This document shows positions 26,067 to 33,108 of a DNA stretch of 64,000 nt, in pieces. Every line of letters starts with the position of its first letter. Position 1 is the first letter of the stretch. Source of the DNA: Pedobacter arcticus A12 (GTDB lineage: Bacteria; Bacteroidota; Bacteroidia; Sphingobacteriales; Sphingobacteriaceae); assembly GCF_000302595.1 (NCBI RefSeq), contig NZ_JH947127.1:911501-975500 (forward strand), in the 5' to 3' direction. Below the pieces are notes generated by a model. That model saw nothing but the letters and a program-made list of their open reading frames with translations, ran no database searches and was not told the origin of the DNA. The position numbers and the translations under genes were made by a program.

Positions 26067-26491
26067 CCATTTGATCAACTTCTGCCACGTTCCAAACACT
26101 AATAATAATTCGCCTTGCATCAGGACTGTTCTTTATAGTCCTAATAATGTTTTCTATTTGATCGATATCTTTCTCATCTGGCGCTGGCCAATTCCGCCAT
26201 TGGGTGCCATAAACGGGACCTAATTCGCTATTTCCATCTGCCCCACTCATCCCAAATCGAAACTCCATTTCCCTTCAAATAAGAAATATTAAAGGAACCC
26301 TTCAAAAACCACGAAAGCTCATGAATGATTGATTTCAAATGCATCTTTTTAGTGGTAACTAAAGGAAATCCCTCTTTAAGATTAAAACGCATTTGTTAGC
26401 CAAATATACTTATCGTTCCGGTTCCCGTACGATCCGCTTTTTCTATGCCGTTTTCTTTAACATGTTTAAGTAGCTCTTCGTATTGATTCAT
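26067..26491 (-). pseudogene. Thymidylate synthase fragment
   Basis: On the minus strand an N-terminal half of ThyA is readable: [27 protein letters not shown], a TAA where Tyr is expected, [39 protein letters not shown], a frameshift, then [26 protein letters not shown] and [11 protein letters not shown]. It stops just before the catalytic PPCH motif, where it meets the AbiEii fragment. The stop, the frameshift and the missing active site make it a pseudogene; a working thyA must lie elsewhere. Confidence 0.88.
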
Positions 26492-26927
26492 GGTTTTAAA
26501 AAATCTTGTCAAAATAGGTGAGTTTTAAAATTAAACAATAAATAATTTGAAGTAATTTAAAATACAACATTCGAGCTGTTGTGATATAATTTAATAATGG
26601 ATAATTCACACACCACAACACAGTTGTGAAAACGCATTATAGTCGTGTTAATAAGCCTCTCACTCAACACAATTTAAGATGTGCTGAAGTTCGTTTTTTA
26701 AAAACTTGATTTATATGCGGATTTAAAAAACACAAGCAGTTTGATTACCCGCATGAGTACTTTGATTTGAAGAAAAAAAACAAGAGACCTTTACAAATAA
26801 ATATATTTTCTATTTAAACAAACGCCTGTAAATTAACAGTTAAATCCTATTTTTGCATGAATTTTAAATAAAATTACTTGCATTTAATATTGAATTGCGC
26901 TACCTTTACGGATAAAGCACCAGAGTA
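26492..26927. other. AT-rich intergenic stretch without a gene
   Basis: About 435 bp of AT-rich sequence between the thyA fragment and the intact AbiE-like pair. It contains only short imperfect inverted repeats (for example around ACAACATTCGAGCTGTTGT) and no readable protein remnant. The promoter of the AbiE-like pair is presumably in the last 60 bp. Confidence 0.5.
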
Positions 26928-27527
26928 ATGACAAAGCTGAACGAACTTAAAAGACATCTTAAACGAGGTGAAGTATATCGCCGTACTGATTTAACCCAAT
27001 GGTCTAAATCAGTGGATAGGCATCTTGATGCCCTTGTTGAGGATGGAACATTTCAGAAATTATCTCAGGGATTGTACTATTATCCCAAAGAATCAGTATT
27101 CGGTACAACCCCACCCGAAGAAGATGCATTGGTACGGAGCTTTCTTAAAGACGACCGCTTTTTATTGACCTCTCCGAATGCCTATAATAGTTTAGGTTTA
27201 GGAACCACGCAGCTCTACAATACCAGAACGGTGTATAATCATAAACGCCATGGTGAATTCAAATTAGGTAATAGAAAATTCCTTTTCTGCATAAAGCCTC
27301 ATTTTCCTAAGAAGATGACTCAAGAATTTCTGTTAGTTGATTTAGTGAATAATTTAAATAAACTTGCTGAAGACCAAGAAGAAGTATGGAAAAAACTTCC
27401 AACCAAAATCAGATCAATGGACGTGAAAAAATTAAAAGCATCTGTTAAAGAATACGGCACTGTAAGAACAAAAAAGTTATTGTTGCCTTTAGTGAACCAA
27501 TCAGAAACGCAGCACCATGTCCACTAA
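26928..27527 (+). CDS. Type IV antitoxin, DUF6088/AbiEi-like
   Basis: A 199-residue antitoxin partner. The N-terminus (LKRGEVYRRTDLTQWSKSVDRHLDALVEDG) is a winged helix-turn-helix expected to repress the operon; then follows KLSQGLYYYPKESVFG and a central domain with LLTSPNAYNSLGLG. This is the DUF6088 layout found upstream of AbiEii-type nucleotidyltransferases. The last 11 bp overlap the start of the toxin gene. Intact, unlike the first AbiE pair 1 kb upstream, and of a different subfamily. Confidence 0.85.
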   Translation: MTKLNELKRHLKRGEVYRRTDLTQWSKSVDRHLDALVEDGTFQKLSQGLYYYPKESVFGTTPPEEDALVRSFLKDDRFLLTSPNAYNSLGLGTTQLYNTRTVYNHKRHGEFKLGNRKFLFCIKPHFPKKMTQEFLLVDLVNNLNKLAEDQEEVWKKLPTKIRSMDVKKLKASVKEYGTVRTKKLLLPLVNQSETQHHVH

Positions 27528-28473
27528 TTACCTTCATCATCATAAAGATTTTTCTGCACTACTCAGCATCATTGAAGATGAAACTGGAATTAATGCTAAT
27601 TTGGTAGAGAAAGACTATTGGATAATGCATGTTTTATATGGATTAAAATCTCAAGGTTTTGATTTTGAATTAAAGGGTGGAACTTCGCTTTCTAAAGGAT
27701 ACGGTATTATTGACCGATTTTCAGAAGACATTGATATTCATATCAAACCTCCAGTAAATTTTGGTATCAATGAAAATCCAAAAAACAATAAGCCAAATAA
27801 CATTGAAGCGAGACGTAAGTTTTACGATTGGCTTGCAGAAACGATTTCTTTTGACGGTATAATTTCTATTGAAAGAGACCATGCTTTTGATGACACAAAA
27901 TACTATCGAAGTGGAGGAATAAGGCTTCATTTTAAGAGTTTAACCGATCATATTGAAGGAGTAAAACAAGGGATTTTATTAGAAGCAGGATTTGACACAG
28001 TCACTCCTAATACAAAATTGACCATTAGCTCGTGGGCTTACGACAAGGCAAAAGAGACGAACTCAATAGCGATAATTGACAATAGAGCTATTGATATTAC
28101 TTGCTATCATCCGGGTTATACATTTGTAGAAAAACTTCAGACCATTGCTACTAAATTTCGTCAGGAACAAAGCGGTGAAAAAAATCGTCCCAATTTTATG
28201 AGGCAATATTATGATGTTTATTGTCTTTTAGGTAATCAGAAAGTTTTAAATTTCATAGGTACAGGTGAATACCATGCCCATAAAACAGAAAGATTTCCGA
28301 AAATTGATCTTGAAATCCCTATTTCAGAAAATGAAGCTTTCTTACTTCATTCAGAAGTATTAACAAATGATTTTAAAAAACGCTACCAAGAAACATCAGG
28401 TTTATACTATAAAGGTCAGCCAAATTTTGAGGATTTATTGGCGAGAATAAGAGAGCACATCAACATGCTTTAA
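27517..28473 (+). CDS. Nucleotidyltransferase AbiEii/AbiGii family toxin
   Basis: A 318-residue toxin of the AbiEii family; characterised members transfer nucleotides (GTP binding or tRNA modification) and cause reversible growth arrest or phage abortive infection. The signature elements are FELKGGTSLSKGYGIID near residue 52 and FSEDIDIHIKPP. A later FVEKLQTIATKFR and RQYYDVYCLL region is typical of the C-terminal domain. No lesion is seen. With its overlapping antitoxin it forms a complete type IV toxin-antitoxin unit, probably for phage defence or stabilisation of the island. Confidence 0.9.
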   Translation: MSTNYLHHHKDFSALLSIIEDETGINANLVEKDYWIMHVLYGLKSQGFDFELKGGTSLSKGYGIIDRFSEDIDIHIKPPVNFGINENPKNNKPNNIEARRKFYDWLAETISFDGIISIERDHAFDDTKYYRSGGIRLHFKSLTDHIEGVKQGILLEAGFDTVTPNTKLTISSWAYDKAKETNSIAIIDNRAIDITCYHPGYTFVEKLQTIATKFRQEQSGEKNRPNFMRQYYDVYCLLGNQKVLNFIGTGEYHAHKTERFPKIDLEIPISENEAFLLHSEVLTNDFKKRYQETSGLYYKGQPNFEDLLARIREHINML

Positions 28474-28697
28474 ATCAAACAGAACATTGTTTATAAATAT
28501 AGTATGTTGTTTTGAATAGTCATTAGAAATTTAAATTACAACGACAAAAACAAGCGTTGAACCTGAGTTCAACCCTACATCTACCTATGAAAAACATGGC
28601 CTCGGGGAGAGCAATATAATATAACAAATGATGAATTTTTTATTTGTTTAAAAAACATCAAAAATTAATACCTTAGTTCAAACAATTAAAAAACAAC

Positions 28698-28871
28698 ATG
28701 GATAAATTTAAAGAATTGAAAACCTTAATTGAAGGTGCAGAAGCAGAGGCAACTGCTTTTTTTGACAAAGGAAACAAAGCAGCAGGTACACGTTTAAGAA
28801 ATGCGATGCAACAAGCAAAAGTATTGGCGCAGGACATCCGCAACGAAGTTACTGCTAAGAAAAACGGATAA
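28698..28871 (+). CDS. Histone H1-like DNA-binding protein
   Basis: A 57-residue protein starting MDKFKELKTLIEGAEAEA and containing the conserved FFDKGNKAAGTRLRNAMQQ core and an AQDIRNEV helix. This matches the short Bacteroidota proteins of the Hc1 histone H1-like family, thought to bind DNA. It is short, lysine-rich and followed at once by a good terminator, so it is a single-gene transcript. Such genes often sit beside mobile regions in this phylum. Confidence 0.82.
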   Translation: MDKFKELKTLIEGAEAEATAFFDKGNKAAGTRLRNAMQQAKVLAQDIRNEVTAKKNG

Positions 28872-28892
28872 TTTAAAAAGCAAGGATTAGGG

Positions 28893-28932
28893 AACCCCGA
28901 CTGGCTCACAAATCAGTCGGGGTTTGTTTTTT
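28893..28932 (+). terminator. Terminator after the histone H1-like gene
   Basis: AACCCCGACTG pairs perfectly with CAGTCGGGGTT around a 10-nt loop, followed by TGTTTTTT. It lies 21 bp past the stop codon. Confidence 0.9.
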
Positions 28933-28942
28933 AAATGCTTTT

Positions 28943-29413
28943 CTAAAACAGCATTCCTTCGTCTCCAAAGGAATAGTAACCTTCTGGCGTAATAATCAGA
29001 TGATCCAAAACATCAATATCCAACAACTTCCCTCCTTCTTTAATTTTCTTGGTTAAACTTATATCTGCTTGACTAGGTTTCAAGTTTCCGGATGGATGAT
29101 TATGCGCTAATATAATTGCACTTGCACAAGCTTTTAATGCCGTTCCGAAAATCAATTTAGGGTCTGCGATGGTTCCTGAAACTCCTCCAGAAGAAACTTC
29201 AAACAATCCTATCACTCTGTTTGCTCTATTCAATAGTAAGACTTTAAATTGTTCATACAATTCAATCGTATCTGTATTCCAGGTTTCTGAAAAAACTTTA
29301 AACACCTCTCTGGAGGAATTTAATTTAGGTCTTTCAGAATTTTTGATTTTTGAACTGTAACTGATACTGATCTCTGCTACTTGAAATGCTGATTGATTGA
29401 TGCTAGCTTCCAT
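28943..29413 (-). CDS. RadC-like JAB-domain protein
   Basis: A 156-residue protein of the RadC (DUF2466) family with a single JAB/MPN metalloprotease-like domain. The zinc-binding motif is H104-N-H106-P-S-G followed by about ten residues and an aspartate (PSQADISL). The N-terminal helix-hairpin-helix of chromosomal RadC is absent, so this is the short version common on plasmids and integrative elements. Function is unknown; the name RadC does not imply a proven repair role. Confidence 0.9.
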   Translation of the reverse strand: MEASINQSAFQVAEISISYSSKIKNSERPKLNSSREVFKVFSETWNTDTIELYEQFKVLLLNRANRVIGLFEVSSGGVSGTIADPKLIFGTALKACASAIILAHNHPSGNLKPSQADISLTKKIKEGGKLLDIDVLDHLIITPEGYYSFGDEGMLF

Positions 29414-29459
29414 AATAATTAAATTCTAAATGTTATTGAATGAATTATGGTGCATCGAC

Positions 29460-29581
29460 AGCTCGCATAGCAGACAAAAGGAGGGTGGAGATTTCAAAAA
29501 CGCGGAGGCTCCGCCCTTAGGTGGATACCCATTTTTTAAATACGACCCTTGCGAAGCGAACCTGTGTCGGCTATGCGAGCT
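29460..29581. repeat. 122-bp element with perfect 12-bp inverted ends
   Basis: AGCTCGCATAGC at the left and GCTATGCGAGCT at the right are perfect inverted repeats; inside is a second GC-rich hairpin (GCGGAGGCTCCGCC). It lies upstream of the radC-like gene and encodes no protein. It could be a miniature mobile element, a recombination or transfer site, or a structured RNA. Confidence 0.6.
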
Positions 29582-29764
29582 AAATTTGTAGCGTAATTGA
29601 TGAATAATTCTCGAAATACTTTGGTTCGTACTGCCTAAACAATCTTTAACTATCTGATTTTCATAGGGTACTGGGATGCAAGAAAAAACCTGTATCCCGA
29701 CGGCTCTCGAATCCTGGCCACCTTTGTTTCAACAAATCGCTAAAACATTTAAAGTTTGAAACTT

Positions 29765-29824
29765 ATGGAAAACATCTCTTGGACAACATTCGGAATTGGT
29801 ACTACAGCTTATTTTTTTTGTTAA
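29765..29824 (+). pseudogene. Possible remnant of a small conjugation-region gene
   Basis: ATG opens MENISWTTFGIGTTAYFFC and stops after 19 codons. The WTTFGIG start followed by a hydrophobic stretch resembles small membrane proteins of Bacteroidota conjugative regions, and the break coincides with the A-rich lead-in of a family B repeat. This is a weak identification. The remainder of the stretch from 29582 to 30007 has no gene. Confidence 0.3.
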
Positions 29825-29842
29825 AAAGCCAAAAAACTTGGA

Positions 29843-29920
29843 CTGCGCCCTTTGCTACAACGGAAGTGCTTTTAATCTTTCATCTGTACCGCAAAGGCCA
29901 AGGGCGAATTTATCGGTAAT
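29843..29920 (+). repeat. Dispersed repeat family B, copy 2
   Basis: It begins CTGCGCCCTTTGCTAC and ends GCAAAGGCCAAGGGCGAATT, with paired ends as in copy 1 at 11885. The inner segment AGTGCTTTTAATCTTTCATC matches copy 1 closely. The flanks differ, so these are dispersed copies of one element rather than a large duplication. Confidence 0.6.
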
Positions 29921-30007
29921 GAAAGCTCCTACTTAAAACTGGAGTGTGTATATTCAAGAAAATAGTCGGACTTAGATTTAGGTTTTAAAAACTCGCTTAG
30001 CTTTCTG

Positions 30008-31168
30008 CTAAATTACTTCATCTTTTATAGGTAAAAAGCCTTTATCGCCGAGTTGCTTGATGATTGCCCGCAACAGGTAATTGTTATCAAAACGGAGTAC
30101 GTATTTACGGGAGCCCTTGTTCTCTGGACTTAACATCTTTTTCTCTATCAGTTTCTTAATCTGTCGGGAGATTTCTGTATTGGCTTTATCCACAAAAAAC
30201 TCTTTTACATCGGCAGCTTGTATTACCTGTTTTTCTACTACCTTTTTTAAAATCTGTGATTCGGTGCTGTTGATGTATTTTTGTGCTAAAGCATAAGTAA
30301 TTGCGGGATTTAATATTTCTTTACGGAGATACTGATAATCTAAAAGCTTATCGATTTTTTCAATTTCTTCTTTTAAACCTTTTAAAACATACTCTACCCA
30401 AATCAGCATTCCTTCTTCTGTTCCGGTATCTGCGTGGGCTAAATTATCGTAATAATCTTTTCTGCTGCTACAAAAAACTGCGGTTGGGTTTATAATGCGA
30501 CCAACATTTACGTTAAAGCCTGCTTTTACCAGCATGGCATAAGTAAAAACGCGCACCGTTCTGCCGTTGCCATTACCAAATGGGTGTATCCAAACAAAAC
30601 GATGATGCGCCAGCGCTGCTTTTAGTAAATCGTATTTTGAGCCATGATCGTAATTAATGAAATCAAAGAGTTCTCGCATATAGTTATCTACCATTATCCA
30701 ATCTGGTGGAAGATGGGACGACTTAGCAATGATTAAATTGTTTTTACGGTAATTACCCGGAGTTTTATCGCCTTCTTCTTTTTCCGATAAACCATCTACT
30801 ACCATTTGGTGCAGTTCGCTGATGAATTTGCTATTGATTACCGTATCCTGAATATGCTCTTCTATAAAAAGCATAGCGTTTTCTATATTTTGGATTTCTT
30901 GAATGCCCGAATTGGTTTTAGTTTGGGTATCTACTTTGGTTTCGATATACTCTGCAATGGTGGTATTATTGCCTTCTATACGGGCAGATTCTATACTTTC
31001 TAATAAATGGAAAATGTGTTTTAGTTGAAAAAACACCTGCGGATGTGTAGAACCCTGTAAGGTTTTTTTACGAAGATAATCCAGTTCGATAATTAAGTCT
31101 GTGAGTTTAGAATCAAACGATGGCTGTACAAGTTTTAAGTCTTGATGTTTAAAGATAGGAGCTGACAT
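30008..31168 (-). CDS. Fic-domain AMP transferase with C-terminal winged helix
   Basis: A 386-residue Fic protein that probably transfers AMP from ATP to a target protein. The catalytic motif HPFGNGNGRTVR begins at H195. An inhibitory helix is present in the same chain, S61-x3-E65-G66 (SARIEG), so it is a class II, self-inhibited enzyme. An N-terminal Fic/DOC-type domain precedes it, and the C-terminal 90 residues (STESQILKKVVEK, QIKKLIEKKMLSPE) form a winged-helix-like domain that could bind DNA. The 150 bp before its start contain four copies of a 12-mer, candidate operators. Confidence 0.92.
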   Translation of the reverse strand: MSAPIFKHQDLKLVQPSFDSKLTDLIIELDYLRKKTLQGSTHPQVFFQLKHIFHLLESIESARIEGNNTTIAEYIETKVDTQTKTNSGIQEIQNIENAMLFIEEHIQDTVINSKFISELHQMVVDGLSEKEEGDKTPGNYRKNNLIIAKSSHLPPDWIMVDNYMRELFDFINYDHGSKYDLLKAALAHHRFVWIHPFGNGNGRTVRVFTYAMLVKAGFNVNVGRIINPTAVFCSSRKDYYDNLAHADTGTEEGMLIWVEYVLKGLKEEIEKIDKLLDYQYLRKEILNPAITYALAQKYINSTESQILKKVVEKQVIQAADVKEFFVDKANTEISRQIKKLIEKKMLSPENKGSRKYVLRFDNNYLLRAIIKQLGDKGFLPIKDEVI

Positions 31169-31210
31169 AAGTGTAAAGTTTTATTTACAGATTTCTCCAA
31201 AAATGCGACA

Positions 31211-31333
31211 AACAATTAACAAATGCAAATTCAACAATTAACAATTTTTAATTGTTATCAATTGATAATTAGATATATAACATCTGAAATATAATACGAA
31301 CAATTAACAAATCCACATAATAACAATTAACAA
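31211..31333. promoter_or_regulatory. Four phased AACAATTAACAA boxes before fic
   Basis: Exact copies of AACAATTAACAA start at 31211, 31233, 31299 and 31322, that is 22, 66 and 23 bp apart, close to multiples of two helical turns. A reverse-oriented partial copy (TTTAATTGTT) lies between the second and third. The nearest gene is fic, whose ATG is 43 bp to the left, so the array overlaps its promoter region. Confidence 0.6.
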
Positions 31334-31403
31334 TACTTAACAACCCTTAATAATACTTAACTATAATAAAACTTAAAGATTGCAATGTAAAAAAACTTTT
31401 AGG

Positions 31404-32122
31404 TCAGTAGTTAAACAAGGGTTCAACCTCTGTCGCTTGCAGATTCCTCCTCGTCCGCCAGCGGATCGATGACGTTAGGCAAATACCTGTTGCAACAAGG
31501 ACTGGAACGTTTCTTCTGATGCTTGCATTTGAGCTTTTACTTTTTCTTTCTGTTCTTCTGTCCTGTACGATAATGATTCCTTCTGCTACTGACTCAAGCG
31601 CTGATTTTGTGTTTCTGGAAACTTCAATCCATTTGTAGGATTCTTTTTCAGAAATAGGTAAGGAGTTATATTTCTTCTCAAACTTTGAACTCAGTTTCAA
31701 CGGACGATTCCAGACTTTTACATCTGAATAACCGTAAGGAACACAGCTAAGGGCATCAACGACAAGACTCGGATGAAGGGAAAATCCAAGCCCTTTCTCG
31801 CTCGAGGCATTGGTGGTGCCGATATGACTATCCTTTTTATTCTCTTTTGATGGCTAGAAAGATCGATTTCTGTAGTGTCATGAAGGCATACAACGTATTT
31901 ACCCCTACACGCAGACTGGCAATTAATCAATATGTTCTCAATAATAGCTTCTTCACTTACCCGATCATTCTGGAGAAACCGATAGAAACCTTTCGCTGAA
32001 GAATCGCTGTCGGTCAATTGGCGGATAGAGTGTACGCTTGTGCTGAATAAATCACTTAATATCTTATTCCCTCTAGATAATAATCGAATATCTTCCAGAT
32101 TAGTAAATTCTCTCTTTTGCAT
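31404..32122 (-). pseudogene. IS4-family transposase remnant
   Basis: The first 85 codons read as an IS4/Tn5-type transposase N-terminus: DSDSSAKGFYRFLQNDRVSEE and VVCLHDTTEIDLSSHQKRIK. Loss of one A in an A-run after KRIK shifts the frame; the other frame continues DSHIGTTNASSEKGLGFSLH, VVDALSCVPYGYSDVKVWNR, then KLSSKFEKKYNSLPISEKES and WIEVSRNTKSALESV. After VQDR the similarity ends and an unrelated coiled-coil piece (EKVKAQMQASEETFQSLLQQ in another frame) follows. The DDE catalytic domain is incomplete, so it is inactive. Confidence 0.8.
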
Positions 32123-32234
32123 CTACAACCAAATCTAAAAATATTAATTGTGTCCACACGATAGCTCCAGAGGGGGACAATTTGCTATCGTATTTTTCGG
32201 TCGGTTAGAGATAGCTTTGTTTTCTATTTTGCAA

Positions 32235-32310
32235 GGTGCATTAACGATTGAAGCGGATACCGGCCCGTGGCTAATGCCTTGTGGCATATGAGCGTGTTAA
32301 ATGCCCAAAT
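32235..32310 (+). repeat. Dispersed repeat family A, short full copy
   Basis: GGTGCATTAACGATTGAAGC at the left and GAGCGTGTTAAATGCCCAAAT-type sequence at the right match the ends of copy 1, but the centre is only about 30 bp (GGATACCGGCCCGTGG...). Different centres between conserved ends are the mark of this family. Confidence 0.6.
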
Positions 32311-32518
32311 CACTTTAAATAAACTGTTGCATTACGTTATTTACTCGGTTGATGATGGGTATCATTTCGTTCATTTTTTGGCACTCGTAATGTGGGTTTT
32401 CTAACAGAAAAATAAACGCTTCGTAATATGAACCTAGAAAAAAAGGATTACTACATCTGGCAACTCGTCAACAATTTCTTGTTTATTAATTTTACTCCCG
32501 TTTTTTCCTAATAAAAGA

Positions 32519-32695
32519 AGATTATGGCGCATTTAGCAACGCAAAATCACAAATTGACAACGTAGTAAAGTATTTTGCTAAACAGCAAGAACATCATCAA
32601 AAAGAAAATTCAGGAAAGAATATGTAAAAACGTTGGAGGCTTTTGATGTGAATTATGATGAACGCTATATTTTCAATGATTTCGCCGATGGGTAA
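32519..32695 (+). pseudogene. IS200/IS605-type transposase C-terminal remnant
   Basis: Two frames together read YGAFSNAKSQIDNVVKYFAK, QQEHHQK, then FRKEYVKTLEAFDVNYDERY and IFNDF. This is the C-terminal part of a Y1 transposase, with the SQID..YI helix that normally precedes QEEHH. The frameshift and the missing HUH half make it non-functional. Confidence 0.65.
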
Positions 32696-33108
32696 TAGGC
32701 AAGAATGAATGATGAATGCGTAAGCTCTACGGGGCAAACAACAACGCATTCAATTTCAAAAGACGTAAAACCGCCAAAATGGCTACGATGTTGATGGCTT
32801 CATTCCAGTAGGAATATTTTTACTAAAAAAGGCAAAATTGATTCTGGAACACCTCTACAGGATATTTGAAATAACTAGCATTTATACAAAAAAAATTAGA
32901 TTTAGAGTTGATTGAAGGAAAGGAAAATTTGACCCCAGACAAAAATTACATGGAGTTGCTCCAGACAACGAATCATTCAACTTGATTCTGGTAAAGAGAT
33001 AAACATTACGAACCTTTTTCAACAAAACTGCAATAGAAAAACACATTTCTTAACTATTTTTTTTTAGCCATCCCTTAACTTAGTATAAAAAATTATTCCT
33101 AAAAAGGC
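32696..33108. other. Intergenic stretch without a recognisable gene
   Basis: About 410 bp between transposase debris and the GH95-like gene. Short readable pieces exist but no family could be recognised. The last 50 bp contain the presumed promoter of the next gene; no TAnnTTTG box was seen. Confidence 0.4.

Noticed and set aside
25963-26268. Minus-strand frame read as a whole protein
   Set aside because: It is the central part of the decayed thyA fragment running into antisense AbiEii sequence.
29670-29720. tRNA-like segment with CTCGAATCCTGGCCACC and a GGGATGCAAG..CCTGTATCCC stem, also considered as the right att site of the island
   Set aside because: No complete cloverleaf can be drawn, and the match to the ssrA 3' end is interrupted and short.
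31211-31333. CRISPR array before fic
   Set aside because: Repeats are only 12 bp, spacing is 22 to 66 bp, and there are no cas genes; no CRISPR array was seen anywhere in the window.
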